Counted from the first letter of the stretch, positions 46,601-54,660 are shown. The stretch is DNA of 64,000 nt from Psococerastis gibbosa (GCA_963971405.1 OZ020485.1:2046001-2110000); one strand, 5' to 3'. Translations and numbers: made by a program. The notes: generated by a model not told the origin, from the sequence alone.

Positions 46601-47986
46601 TTAGTAAAAATCGCAAATATAGAAATACAGCAGCAAAATAAGATATTGCTTATCAAGGGATGAAGACATTCGGCATTATTTGCTGCAAGGCCAAATCGAA
46701 GAATTGATATGTCACACGTACCTGATTCGTCGTCGCTGTGTTCAAGCAGGTCCTCGGGGGTCGGCCGGTACTCGTCATCGTCCTCCTCATCTGGCAGCTC
46801 CTCCCGGATAAGAACATGGTGCTCGTCTGGAGGCGGCGGCCGCACGGGCGACAGCGGCCACAGGATGTGTTTCTTCTCGCGGAGCTGCCTGGCCTTGGAC
46901 CGCGTCAACGCCGGGTCGTACTCCAGCCCACCCTTCGCGCCCGCGTCTTTCATCGAGCTCCTTACCATCGCCAGCACACTCTCATTTCCTATCACGTACT
47001 GCAACAATTGTCCACAGGTTATATAATTAATTCGGACACAACCATCGATCGTCGCAATCTGAGGCCGATTGCGACTCAATCGTCGCAGTTCTCACGATTC
47101 CAGTCTAGAAAACATCTAGCATCCAATACCCCGAGTTATGTTAACATCCAAATAAGCAATTCTGCTGGTCGAAATATTTTTATGTAACCTATGCGTTTTT
47201 AGTCTCATGAATCCGAAAACCATGTCGTCTAAAACTATATTTTTTATCGCTATGAAAACCCAAATTACTAATAAACATAGTCCAGCCCTCGAACCAAACT
47301 ACCAACCATGGGCATACGCCCAGTCAGGCCTATCATATTATGAAACTGAAACACAGACACGATCCGGAATAAAACAGAAAGCATAAACTTACTCGAAGAA
47401 TAGATTTAACGTTCTTGACCGTCAAATTCGTCTTCTTGGCTTTCTTATCCAACTCAGTCTGGATGTCACTTTCAATGTCTCTGTCGATATCATACACTTG
47501 CTGCTCCTCACTTCTCCTTCTTTTCTGACCGGACACAGGCACTATAATTTGTAGACTAGTAGAATCATTTGAACTCTGGTCCTCGACATCCAGCGTAGGC
47601 GTGCTCGCCACAGGATAACCCACCACATCACCAGGCCCCTCATTATTTCTTAAAATGACACTGGATCGCTGTTCCAAACCTACATTTTCTCTACTTAGGT
47701 CATCGACAGTAATTGCATGAGTTTCATTTTTCGAATTTGCTTCCAAGCAATTATTTTCCGATTCATTCTGGGTTTTCACAGTCTGGTTTGTCCGATACTG
47801 ACACAGACCTGAAAGTCCTTCACCGTTTTCACAGCCAGCTTCCAAATTTTCCCCAGCTTGGCCTGAAAGTCGTTGCAAAATCCGTTCCTTTCTACTTGTC
47901 GGAGTGACGCATACTTTCACAGGGGAAGTATTTCTTTTAGGTGTAGAATACTGTTTAAGTTGTTGAGCTTCTTCTGAGTTCATTTC
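33947..47986 (-). CDS. GON4L: GON4L / mute-type nuclear regulator, six coding exons
   Basis: Minus-strand gene. Coding exons are 47983-47393, 46998-46722, 46041-45788, 44657-44403, 41489-41277 and 34618-33947. All introns are GT-AG and phases agree (0, 1, 0, 0, 0), giving about 753 codons. Marks of the family are TRSK...PPPPDEHHVLIREEL, LEAIEQAFVPPDITTDMYDF, DDDPEYNVLGEEETLDKEEL, QRLLLQQHLRQHVQLLTQHF and LEFLESEDNLIALGLEQF. GON4L proteins are nuclear co-repressors (Drosophila mute acts with histone-locus and muscle gene control; vertebrate GON4L works with YY1, Sin3a and HDAC1). Acidic and basic stretches with no membrane segment fit a nuclear place. The protein ends soon after the conserved core (RKAKKKS), without the PAH/SANT tail known from vertebrate forms. 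Introns 4 and 5 (2.9 and 6.7 kb) are full of transposons. Confidence 0.92.
34868..35745. mobile_element. TA-flanked TIR element, GON4L intron 5
   Basis: Arms of about 58 bp: TTCCCTAAGGGAAAGTAGGA with AACTCCAGTTTTTTCTAC at 34884-34925, and the inverted copy at 35690-35745. Ends CGGGTATTCACTGCG and the reverse complement of CGCAGTCAATACCCC, flanked by TA at 34866-34867 and 35746-35747. The interior (35160-35610) contains a second, C-run-rich repeat with AAAACCCCACTATTT and GGGGGAGACC blocks that recurs near 13600, 23100 and 59400, so elements are nested. Non-coding. Confidence 0.7.
35760..38399 (-). pseudogene. LINE with decayed RT, GON4L intron 5, split by a Penelope-like insertion
   Basis: Minus strand from 38370: YNEVLKTYKNNINKMLKNKI and KSAKETYYKNKLKDI (linker after the endonuclease); after the insertion at 37481-38081, FLTPTTESEVKHIIKNLKNG with DDGITVTTLK; FERVIHTKIQSFCDKFNLLS; DLQKAFATISQHRLLEKLEK (RT block A); then HIQHTLKKLRTTVYKF and ILLKQLYYALVQPHLTYGIL with AWGGA (36452-36230), the region behind the RT. 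Frameshifts are many. Fits CR1/L2/Jockey-type LINEs. The 5' end and the 3' end are unclear. Confidence 0.75.
37481..38081 (-). mobile_element. Penelope-like element, short 3' copy with inverted ends and 14-bp target duplication
   Basis: The minus strand encodes HREAIEIYKHPHNFNRKEEG, VNRIWYPALNKTTTKKLMSS and NRVEVMGSQTG, the C-terminus of the Penelope-like ORF, up to a stop at 37579. Terminal sequence (TTCCAAACGTTTCGTCAAC, then GGGCCGTGG and GGGCTGATGGGCC) lies at 37500-37640 and again inverted at 37967-38075. At the junction GGTGGTATGAAGAAGTAGTA faces its reverse complement across five bases (37909-37953), a near-perfect hairpin. TTTATGTCCTATGT flanks the whole at 37467-37480 and 38082-38095, so the structure entered in one event. 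Confidence 0.88.
38400..39569. other. GON4L intron 5; no gene, degenerate duplication and (GTT)n
   Basis: Two segments of about 120 bp (38820-38935 and 38960-39065) are diverged duplicates: CCTGAAATTTTGCGTGTA versus CTGAAATTTTTGCATGTA and AAATCCAAAATATCTGCTG versus AAATCCAAAATATTCGCTG. A (GTT)n/(GCT)n tract lies at 39137-39216. Confidence 0.6.
39570..40055 (-). pseudogene. RTE-like LINE ORF C-terminus in GON4L intron 5
   Basis: Open frame 40055-39675: GGCEEDVKGRIKAGWGKFHD, APILTDRKMPKKLKGRIYKQ, PCMLYGAECWAVRKRDEHKI and HVAEMRMLRRACGLTLQDRR, the classic RTE post-RT segment, then RRLSW-x-GHVQRREE after an in-frame TAG. The tail is lost in low-complexity sequence. Confidence 0.85.
40084..41100 (-). 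pseudogene. LINE ORF1 end and ORF2 endonuclease in GON4L intron 5
   Basis: Minus strand in order: coiled coil LKAGNDDIRARLDGVLSSQD with LVKEVELLKTESAAKDTI (41066-40866); ORF1p C-terminal piece TNNYKYVWWNNNSVLARKTD (about 40840-40760); then APE endonuclease EIIVLTEALISDERIKYPLP, NEGVVIYYKNNLDIKHI and LLSIYRTPAIYETETFI (40386-40084). Frameshifts lie between the parts. Same general type as the LINE at 1-1620. It breaks off next to the RTE-like piece at 40055. Confidence 0.75.
41277..41489 (-). CDS. GON4L: GON4L coding exon 5
   Basis: 71 codons in phase 0: PVKEVASADMEERIPTPEPE, then MTSSQRLLLQQHLRQHVQLL and QTHRHPLFSKHAQSSKVML at donor GTAAGA. The Gln/His-rich helix QQHLRQHVQLLTQHFLQT is a family signature. 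The donor lies in GAACCGGTTC-type sequence also seen in repeat B ends, probably by chance. Confidence 0.9.
41530..41952 (+). CDS. Unidentified 140-codon ORF on the opposite strand of GON4L intron 4
   Basis: Open frame starting MKADFKKFQLIMIMKVGMVF with later segments NNFGAVGSIPLFFVEDVLVK and MSTSNLIGAINEAYADAIIS, ending LLAAVVPLSL. Composition is protein-like (hydrophobic helices alternating with short polar turns, few rare residues) and GC is higher than the surrounding intron, which argues against chance. I do not recognise a family. It could be a retrocopy, a piece of an unknown mobile element or an old viral fragment. No poly(A) or target duplication seen. Confidence 0.35.
   Translation: MKADFKKFQLIMIMKVGMVFGRNNFGAVGSIPLFFVEDVLVKKLVSNLTQHLVNVKFSNTHLEGLATAVPTMTAPLVATAANIFCRMPSPMSTSNLIGAINEAYADAIISKSHPLVPLAGVFDSKSFSEALLAAVVPLSL
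41985..42185 (+). repeat. SINE-like repeat with the GCTTCGGAGGGCA core
   Basis: CCATGCTTCGGAGGGCATGT and GGTGGTCCCGGGTC form a core that also appears on the minus strand at about 50660-50705. It ends with an (ATT)n tail at 42160-42170. The core resembles a conserved central motif of invertebrate SINEs. Confidence 0.55.
42186..42466 (+). CDS. Unidentified ORF fragment in GON4L intron 4
   Basis: An open plus-strand frame to a stop at 42464 encodes LDEVKEDVFVSEFKLLGFVK and ends TACRVVDHVPVRM. No motif recognised. It follows directly on the SINE-like core at 41985-42185 and may belong with the ORF at 41530-41952 as parts of one unknown element. Confidence 0.3.
42590..42765 (+). repeat. Interspersed repeat C, partial copy
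   Basis: Shares GGTCACCTCCG, TAATCGTGTGACTTCAC and GTGGTTCGGAATCCACTATA with 25435-25800. Confidence 0.7.
42780..43045 (-). pseudogene. RTE-like LINE 3' fragment, GON4L intron 4
   Basis: Minus strand reads IRIEMKTPDDT, then LRWWGHNTWHSQDIAPGEHR and RRWHSPELLRTLALN, matching the plus-strand copy at 49130-49270. (ACT)n at 42809-42824 borders the end. Frameshifted. Confidence 0.65.
43206..44324. mobile_element. Long-TIR element (about 220-bp arms), GON4L intron 4
   Basis: Left arm 43206-43440 and right arm 44140-44324 are inverted copies: for example ATGAAACCCATTGGAAATGG at 43304 mirrors CCATTTCCAATGGGTTTCAT at 44250-44269, and GAGTTCGGGAAGTAGGTGGG mirrors CCACCTACTTCCCGAACTC. Ends TTGTCCAGGG and its reverse complement, flanked by TA at 43204-43205 and 44325-44326. 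Interior is extremely AT-rich and non-coding. A foldback-like MITE with probable TA duplication; superfamily unknown. Confidence 0.75.
44403..44657 (-). CDS. GON4L: GON4L coding exon 4
   Basis: 85 codons in phase 0: CDDRDWENFLREFMQPLPEN, then the family's best acidic block DEDDDPEYNVLGEEE and the helix VSRAELKTLMLELLQD. Acceptor GGTTGCAG, donor GTTGGCC (non-consensus beyond GT but CAG precedes it). Confidence 0.92.
45057..45680 (-). pseudogene. L2/CR1-like LINE fragment in GON4L intron 3
   Basis: Minus strand 45677-45390 reads KSCDEIPISMLMLV then FPSAWPL and RLADFRSISLS, the first RT blocks (normally DGIS..ML, FP..WK, DFRPISLL). After an internal loss come LKLDDRRFLHHAVLVHKFLH, SNRWYNTRGRR and PNSIPTEIRESG, the LINE C-terminus. 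Many frame changes; the fingers-to-palm core is missing. AT tail at 45087-45105. Same strand as GON4L. Confidence 0.7.
45788..46041 (-). CDS. GON4L: GON4L coding exon 3
   Basis: Begins (G)RLSLSSSLNSSTVGHYLETF after GTTCCTCAG and ends DITTDMYDFK at donor GTACAT. Contains the conserved LSSTPLEAIEQAFVPPDI. The Ser-rich start is a likely phosphorylation region. Confidence 0.9.
46310..46447 (+). pseudogene. RTE-like LINE reverse transcriptase fragment in GON4L intron 2
   Basis: RIYIEFIDLEKAFDKVKSVKL is RT block A (the DLEKAFD motif) of RTE-type LINEs, followed by a short decayed piece. Opposite strand to GON4L. Confidence 0.7.
46722..46998 (-). CDS. GON4L: GON4L coding exon 2
   Basis: Begins YVIGNESVLAMVRSSMKDAG after TTGTTGCAG, ends EDLLEHSDDES plus one base at donor GTACGT. 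Contains the family block DPALTRSKARQL and the acidic EELPDEEDDDEYRPTPEDL. Confidence 0.9.
47393..47986 (-). CDS. GON4L: GON4L coding exon 1
   Basis: ATG at 47983-47981 starts MNSEEAQQLKQYSTPKRN. It lies 3 bases after a TTTTAAG that looks like an acceptor, so a non-coding first exon may lie further upstream. The segment is polar and low in conservation, with a basic cluster GQKRRRSEEQ (likely nuclear localisation) and a helical end KKAKKTNLTVKNVKSILR before the donor GTAAGT. 197 codons, ends in phase 0. Confidence 0.85.
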
Positions 47987-47998
47987 CCTTAAAACCAA

Positions 47999-48119
47999 AA
48001 CAAGAGACAGCCCAATATAGAAACTAATAATAATAATAATAATATAATATTAATATTTATGCAAAACTTGTATGCCAGATAGTTGGAGGGAAAGTGGGAC
48101 AATAGAGCCACTATTTGAA
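47999..48119. other. Upstream of GON4L coding start
   Basis: (AAT)n at 48027-48044 on the plus strand. No promoter motif that I can defend. Confidence 0.4.
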
Positions 48120-49330
48120 ATGGTACCAGCGACTTGGTGAGACTCGGCTAATAGCCCCGGTGGAGGGCGACATCTCCGAAAACCGCATCGGCTTCATGAA
48201 GGGTTGAGGCACGACGGATGGCATATGCACTGTCAGAACCATGTTACAACTGCACCGAGATGCAATTAACACTCCGCTTATAGACCTGGAGAAGACATAC
48301 GACCCAATACCAAGAGATCCGGGAATGCCAGAGAAAGAGAGGTGTGCTGCTGGAGTATGTCCAGGTTCTCCAAGAAATGTATGCAGATTGCACCACTTGA
48401 GTAAAGCGCGCTGCGAGACTCAGCGAAGGCTTAACCGTCCAGTTCGTTCCTTTTGGATATTATAGTATAATGGGCACAATCACTAAAAATATTTTTAATT
48501 TTTTTTTAGTTTAGGCGACACCTAGGCATATCAAACCCTTTTGCCAATCGGGTATTATAGGAGTGCACTGTACTCCGAGCTGGCAATCCAGGATTCATCT
48601 TTACGGCCATTAGACAATTAAAGACATACTGGCCATGAACAGTGAGGACTCTAGCGGCTTTAAAAAGGGGTCTACAGTGAGCAAGATACGAACTTTTTGT
48701 GACAATGCGGATAGCTCGTTTTTGTAGTAAGAGTACATTGCTTACTCCTGCAGAGTGCCCCCATGCCAGTATACCATAATTTATATGGGTATGAAATGAA
48801 ATGTATGAATACATTGAAAAAGAGAGACTGAAGATTTACAGGAGAAAAACCGAATACATGAAGTGCGTGAAACAACTCAAATAAGAACTAGGCACTTCAA
48901 AAAGACATGAAGAAAGTGGATACTTCTAAATACCTAAACAAAACGGTGGCTGTGAGAAAGACATGAAAGGAAGAATAAAAGCAGACTGGGCGATGCCATT
49001 ACATGGCGCCAATCCTTACCTACAGAAAAATTCCAGAGAAACTCAAGGGCCAAATCCGTGTGGGTTCACCCGCCAATGGAAGACATGAGGATGGTGGGAG
49101 ATGAAGACAGGAAGACTCATATGACACTCAGAAAATGAGAGAAAGACAAACTTGGCTGGTGGGGGCACAACACATGGCACTCCCAGGACATCACTCCCGG
49201 CGAACACCGAAGATGCTACTCCCCAGAAATATCGAGCACAACCTGTGCACTCTCGCCCTAAATACAGTAGATAAAATTGCCTCAACAGAGTTGTCTGGAA
49301 ACCCCCCTGCCGTGCCGCTGGCTCGCCTTG
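48120..49330 (+). pseudogene. RTE-like LINE, split by another LINE
   Basis: First part (48140-48470): GDISENRIGFMKG, GTTDGICTVRTMLQLHRDAI and LIDLEKTYDPIPR (RT block A), then RCETQRRLNRPVRSFWI. Second part (48825-49280): KTEYMKCVKQLK, GGCEKDMKGRIKADW, then GGGTTHGTPRTSLPANTEDA at the 3' end. Many stops. A minus-strand LINE piece lies between the parts at 48490-48820. Confidence 0.7.
48490..48820 (-). pseudogene. CR1/L2-type LINE piece inside the RTE-like copy
   Basis: Open minus-strand frame: YISFHTHINYGILAWGHSAG, VLLLQKRAIRIVTKSSYLAH and CRPLFKAARVLTVHGQYVF, ending SYNTRLAKGFDMPRCRLN. This is the region after the RT in CR1/L2-type LINEs. An A-rich tail (TTTTTTTTTAG on plus, 48500-48513) ends the piece. 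The open frame suggests it is younger than its host. Confidence 0.8.
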
Positions 49331-49617
49331 AGGACAAAGGCGACGTAAAAGTAATTAAAGTAAAAATAATTTTTAAAAAGGCAAGTACCTACCAATAAAA
49401 TAATACTAGCATTGATGTTCTTGCTGAATTGTAGCACGGTAGGTTTCAAAAAGTTGTCAAAATATTTCATTTATACAGTACTAACTATAAATTAGGTGAC
49501 CACGGTTAATTGTCAGTTGTCATCAGTCGTGAATTGCAGCAGATTTTAAAAATCATAAACTAAAATAATTAATAGCGGCAATTATAGTACACAACAACAA
49601 ATGAACAAATGTGGCCA
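49331..49617. other. No gene seen
   Basis: No supported feature. Confidence 0.4.
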
Positions 49618-49620
49618 TTA

Positions 49621-49782
49621 GGGGGGTATTCCATATACGTCAATCGTCAACGAAAAATTGAAAAATGACGTTTTAGCAGACATTAAAGACATACTAAAAA
49701 TTCTGCTACCACGTCAATTTACGTCATTTTGACGTCATTTTTCAATTTTTCGTTGACGTTGTACGTATGTGGAATGGGCACC
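49621..49782. mobile_element. Harbinger-like MITE with TTA duplication
   Basis: 162 bp with arms of about 55 bp: GGGGGGTATTCCATATACGT at the left and the reverse complement of ACGTATGTGGAATGGGCACC at the right, both leading into CGTCAACGAAAAATTGAAAA. TTA at 49618-49620 and 49783-49785 is the target duplication expected for PIF/Harbinger. Confidence 0.8.
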
Positions 49783-49837
49783 TTAGCAGCAGACTGCTAC
49801 TTGCATAGACAATAGATGAATAGACCACTTGTACATA

Positions 49838-50015
49838 AGAGCAACGTATACGAAAACTTAAATGCTGGACTTACTCCTTGTTACTGCGCATGTGTCAGTC
49901 CAATGGGGTACACAGGTCCTCTCGGGTGGCTATTTTTGTTTGACACGGTCGGATCGACTGGCTCTGGCTCTGGCTGGTCAGGGACTCTAATTTTTGTATT
50001 GTATTGTATTGTATT
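49838..50015 (+). repeat. Interspersed repeat D with (TTGTA)n tail
   Basis: TTACTGCGCATGTGTCAGTC, CTCGGGTGGCTATTTTTGTT and GACACGGTCGGATCGACTGG lead to GGTCAGGGACTCTAA and a (TTGTA)n tail at 49996-50014. Parts recur inverted at 52440-52545 and 53530-53605. Confidence 0.7.
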
Positions 50016-50555
50016 TTAACTTAAAGTTGCTTAATGTAGAATAGAATAGAATAGAAAAAAAATTTATTACATCACACAGCCGTAGCCCTTATGTGTATAA
50101 ATATTACATAATGTAATAAAGCGAAAAAACAACAACAACAAAAATTCCTACTGTTTATAGCCTATTGTAACTTCTTATTAACTCTCGGGCTGTGTGACGT
50201 CACCCTACACGCTGAGGTTCGGCTTGTTAACTTTTCCCATAGGCTTTGAAATTACTAATTATTTTTATTTTGTTTTCATTGCATATATAAATATTATTAC
50301 GTCTTAATTGCGGATAAGTTTGTAAAAGGTGATTCCTGGGAATTGCCTCGTTTTGACATTGATGTGATGTGATCCTTTCATATTTTAAGTAGAAAATCTC
50401 TTTATACAGCCCCAAAAATGCGAGGTATCAAGGAGTGCAGCTTAGTAATCAAGCCGATTGTTAAAAAGTTAAAATATAGACTCTTGTGACTTTTGCTTAT
50501 GCATTTACTATATTTAATACCTAAAGTTGATTGAATGTTGAACAATATAACTTAT
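50016..50555. other. No gene seen; short (TAGAA)n
   Basis: (TAGAA)n at 50037-50055. No supported gene. Confidence 0.45.
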
Positions 50556-50559
50556 ATAA

Positions 50560-50830
50560 CTAGGGTAAAGTAAATTCGTGTCGGGGTGGTACTACCCGTG
50601 GTACAGGAGTTTTCAGGTTGCATCAACAGCCTCCTGTTTAACCTATCGACAGTCAGGGAAGACTGCCGGGACCGCCGGCTTTACATGCCCTCCGAAGCAT
50701 GGTAGTCAGAAGATAAATAATTGTACCACTAGAAAATTTTGGCATTCGGGTGAGACTCGAACCAGTCACCTTCTGGATGATAGTCCGAGTCGTTACCTCT
50801 ACGCCATTCTGACTACTATAACTAGGGTAA
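50560..50830 (-). repeat. tRNA-derived SINE with the GCTTCGGAGGGCA core
   Basis: Minus strand: ATGGCGTAGAGGTAACGACT (A box) and CTGGTTCGAGTCTCACC (B box) about 40 bases apart (50808-50745), then CCATGCTTCGGAGGGCATGT and GGCGGTCCCGGCAG (50705-50660), then an unrelated tail to 50560. tRNA head plus shared core is the plan of a SINE; the same core without a head occurs at 41985-42185. Confidence 0.75.
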
Positions 50831-50929
50831 ATTCAGCATTAAAGCATGACTACATTCAAAGCTAAGTTTTAAGATCCTATGACAATGTGCCAGAAAAAAG
50901 GGGATAGTTAGTGTTGCAAGCCCTAGTTT

Positions 50930-51865
50930 TGAAAAACTGTAGGCAGTTCCGGTTGGTGCATCCAGCAGTAGCTTCGACGGAAAGGTAGCTGCTCGCCTCA
51001 TGTGAAAAGCTGGTCAACTTTCAGCTTAGACTCGTTGTGTTCCTTGTTGACTCACAGTCAGCGATTACAGCGGCATGCACCAACTCTACTACAGAATGTC
51101 TGAGGACGTTAGAACACGGGGGAGTCTTAGCCAGTTAGTTAGCTCAGGATGGACAGTTGCTGTTCAATGGATAGGTACCGAGCCCCGTCGGAATAGCTGG
51201 AATCGAAAAGGCTCACCTGCTAGCTAAGGTAGCCACAAGTGCGGCGAAATTTGCAGTTCCTCTAACGCTAAATTTTGCGAAGCACTAACCAGAAGATGCA
51301 AGAACACTCTCTACACCAGCCCAGGAGGATAGCCATGGGAAACTTTGGTAAATCCTTTACCACATGACCTACCAAGAGCTGCTTTTGTCAACCTTTTTCG
51401 CTGCACCTCCGGCCAGAGGTGTAAAATTTTAGAATGATGGCGGGGGGCAAAACTAAGTAGACCTTATGACGTCATCAGGCAGGATAAGGAAAAATAGAAA
51501 ATATAAGAGCAAAAAAGCAGGGTTTTACGCATTTTAATAGTAGTAAAGTATAGCTGTAGATTTTACAAAGCTAAAAAAGGAATGTCTATATTCATATTGA
51601 TGCAAAAGGGACTATGAAGTATGAACCACGTCTTACAATGCTCAAGGTGGGGGGGGGCTTTGCCCCTGCTTCAGGCCCCGACTACCTGTAGGCTCACCTG
51701 TTTCGCCTGGCGGCTTCAGACTAATGCCCATTCTGCCTCAGCGAGCGCATAGATGCTGCCTACCTTCTAATGTGTCAATCGATTCAGAGCCCTAACAATG
51801 GCATTAAATCACTATGCACTGGTAGGCGCGGAACCAGAGTGGGTCTTGGATAAAATAAAGTAAGT
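50930..51865 (+). pseudogene. RNase H-bearing LINE 3' end, copy 2, with an insertion
   Basis: RNase H pieces VFLVDSQSAITAACTNSTTE and SSGWTVAVQWI match copy 1 at 19027, in changing frames. The coding part runs to about 51420, resumes about 51690 (RLTCFAWRLQTNAHSASAS) and ends with TTGGATAAAATAAAGTAAGT, the tail of copy 1. The gap holds about 265 bp of unrelated sequence. Confidence 0.65.
51425..51687. other. Insertion within LINE copy 2, unclassified
   Basis: GGTGTAAAATTTTAGAATGA to GCCCCTGCTTCAGGCCCCG. Its GGGGGGGGGCTTTGCCCC end and AGGGTTTTACGCATTTTAAT recall the repeat near 23100, 35300 and 59400. No clear inverted ends or target duplication. Confidence 0.4.
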
Positions 51866-52439
51866 TTTGCAGCTACAAACAAAATTACAGTTTTAGACAC
51901 AGGTTATGACAAATTATTTTCATTAACCTTCTGACCGAAGCACAAATATATTGGGAAGCCCATAGGCCTACACATTACGCGGCCTAGATTGGTTGACTAG
52001 CTTGGATTTCTCCTCAATGCTTTTTTTATTGCGATGTAAAATACAACTATATTGTATTTTATTTTATCACACATCAGAGGTTTCATTAGTAAAGAATAGT
52101 TACATATCTTCCTAATACACCACAATGGGCAAGAAAAACTTACTGTATTAAAATGCAAGTTATATTTTACGAAATCTGTGCAACAAAATTAATTATGTAA
52201 ATGGTGATTATTAACAAAACATAATATATATTGAAATAATAATAATAATTAGCTCTTTACATCGAACTGATTTTCACAGTAATACAAAACAATTTTGAAA
52301 TTGACAAGTTCTCCACTGGCTGCGTTGGTCCACAATCTCCGCCTTTTCTCATCTAAAGGCACACTCAAAACAGTTCCTTTGGTGTCTTGATTGTATTATC
52401 TGTACACATACTTTTAGGCTATATTTTAAAATTCTGGAA
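51866..52439. other. No gene seen
   Basis: AT-rich, no supported feature. Confidence 0.45.
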
Positions 52440-52545
52440 CTTGTACACCTTCCTCGTTGGAGGGGTAGAGCAAATTGGACCCCTGACACATGCGCAGTAA
52501 CAAAGAGGCAGTCCAGCATTTAAGTTTTCGTCAACGTATCGCTAA
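52440..52545 (-). repeat. Interspersed repeat D, head part
   Basis: Inverted match to 49838-49910: GACACATGCGCAGTAACAAA and CAGCATTTAAGTTTTCGT. Confidence 0.65.
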
Positions 52546-53529
52546 TTTATTCCTAAGTTGTCGTCTGCTTGACTGCTTTAGAACTTGGGAGTCCAGAGTT
52601 GGGACTTGGGAGACGTTTTTCCGGAGTTCCGGGCATTTTGTTCTTTTTTTCATTTTTCAATTTAGTGTTGGTGTTTCCATGTGCCTATTTTAATGTTAAA
52701 CCCCTCCCCTACTTAGCCCAATCAACTATATTACAATGGAGAAGTTGTACTCGTGTAGGAAGTGCGCCCTGTTTTGCCTACTGGTGTTTTTTGTTGTTCT
52801 ATCGACCGAAGCAGGTAAATTGTTATTGCTTAAACACTATGAAGGAGTTTAGGGAATAGTTCATTGGCTTATAATTTTACAGCACTCTTTGAAATGAGGA
52901 GTACTTGGTCGCAGTAATTGGTCACGCGAGGCGCGACCTCGGTTGCCTGTTGGTCTTCTGAACCTACTTCGACTCCGACGAGTTCGTTGTGCATCTATTA
53001 TTTTCACACAACTATAAAGATGTGTTACTTAAGTCTCTAGAAAGGTTCACCTAAGTGTATTCCATGCATACTAATATCATTATCTTCAATAGCCTCATGC
53101 CAGTAAAGTTGAACCTGGACTACCATCTGAGTGGACTGTACACTCCTATAATACACTCGCGGCAGCAAGTGTTGATATGCCTGGGTGTCGCGTAAATAGG
53201 CGAAACTGTCTTACCAGCTGTACAACAAACCGTCCCTAACAGTGAGACAATTGTTTTTGGCCATCGCTATACTTGTTGCAGTCAATGTAAGTAAGTAAAT
53301 AATATATTACAAAATTTACAAGCACAGTTTACATTGTCTACCCCAGCACTAAGTACGGTACTCTAAGAGACTTGTATCGCTGGGGAAATTTTAATTTAAC
53401 ACTAAAGTAATGCATAGACAATTCTGACAGTTAGTTTAAATATTTAGAACATTCGTTTAAAAAATATATACATAAAAATTTAAAATTATAATAAGTAACG
53501 GTGTGCAAAAAGCTAGGTTGAGCAATATA
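52546..53529. other. No gene seen
   Basis: No supported feature. Confidence 0.45.
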
Positions 53530-53605
53530 ACACAATACAATAATTGGAGTCCCTGACCAGCCAGAGCCGGATCGACCGTGTCAAACAAAAATAGCCACCC
53601 GAGAT
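53530..53605 (-). repeat. Interspersed repeat D, tail part
   Basis: GTCCCTGACCAGCCAGAGCC and GTCAAACAAAAATAGCCACC are the inverse of 49921-49987; ACACAATACAATAATTG corresponds to the (TTGTA)n tail. Confidence 0.7.
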
Positions 53606-54009
53606 GGTTTTCTACGAAAGAAGGAGGAGGTACTTAGATAGTCCAGCTCCTGGGGTCGTACTCATCCAAATTATATAGTGAGGCGTCAATAAGTCTGCTC
53701 TTAATGTATGAGCAAATTTAGTAAATGTAATAATAGTAAAATAAAGATCATAAGCCAGTATACAAGTACGAAAACTAAATTAACGGAGTTTTTAATATTT
53801 AATCACTTTAACTCCTTATGTAAAATTTTGCATTCGTGTTGTATTGAACATAATTTTTTCTAAACATTTTAAAGTGATGTGTCCGGCATTGAGTAAAAAC
53901 AGTTTGCAAGCTAACTTAAGAATTTAGGAGCATGTTGAAAAATAACTTTAGTAGCAGGTTGTATATATATTTCTAGTCTATGTCGAGGGTTATTTATTTA
54001 GTGACAGTT

Positions 54010-54660
54010 TTGTTGGGGATTTGAGGAGTCAGTATGTCAGTAACTTTGCCTTATTTTAAGCAACGTGGTAATAAGGTCTTTTTTCATGTAAATAATTCCG
54101 TGTTTCGCCCATACAAACTTAAAGTTCAGATTTTTTCCAGCTAAACGTGCATGCCAGTATATATAAACTCTCATTTATGTATATATAGCTGAGGCCGTTG
54201 ATCCACCAATAACATCACTGCTTGTAATTCCTGTTTTGCGTTTTTCTAACCATTGTTGTGCATTTTTACGGTTCAAGAACTTAGCAATTATCGGTGGAGG
54301 ACGGGACCCACCGTTAACAGCTGTAAGCCTATGACCTACTTCTACTAGATTCATGTCTGCAGGCAGATTTAACTTACTGGCTACTAAGCTCAACATATTT
54401 TGGACGTTCTCACCAGCATTTAGTTCAATGCCATGAATCTCCACGCAATTGCGACGACTGTACTGCTCTAAATCATTCAAAACATGTGTAGTTTGGTTTA
54501 ATTCTTGAGAAAATAGTTGGTTTTCATTTCGCCAAGTTAAAACTTTCTGCTCTAGGATCTTGTTTTTCTCTTGCTCCTCCTTGAAATCTGAATGCAGGTT
54601 ATCGTATTTATCACACAGGAAATTCGTGGCCTTTTTTGAGTCGTGTAACTCTGACATTAT
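54010..54660 (-). CDS. LINE ORF1 protein, largely open
   Basis: Open minus-strand frame 54657-54175. Coiled coil MSELHDSKKATNFLCDKYDN with EEQEKNKILEQKVLTW (residues 1-60), then LEQYSRRNCVEIHGI and NLPADMNLVEVGHRL (RRM-like domain), then PPPIIAKFLNRKNAQQWLEK. After a frame change near 54180 the C-terminal part continues LAGKNLNFKFVWAKHGIIYM-KKD to about 54080. ORF1p of CR1/L2/Jockey-type LINEs binds the element's RNA. The first 160 codons carry no stop, so this copy is younger than the one at 880-1620. No ORF2 follows in the window. Confidence 0.8.

Noticed and set aside
46738-47187. Plus-strand ORFs over GON4L exons 2, 3, 4 and 6
   Set aside because: Antisense shadows of GC-rich conserved exons.
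50740-50815. tRNA gene on the minus strand
   Set aside because: A and B boxes are present but stems do not close and a SINE core follows.
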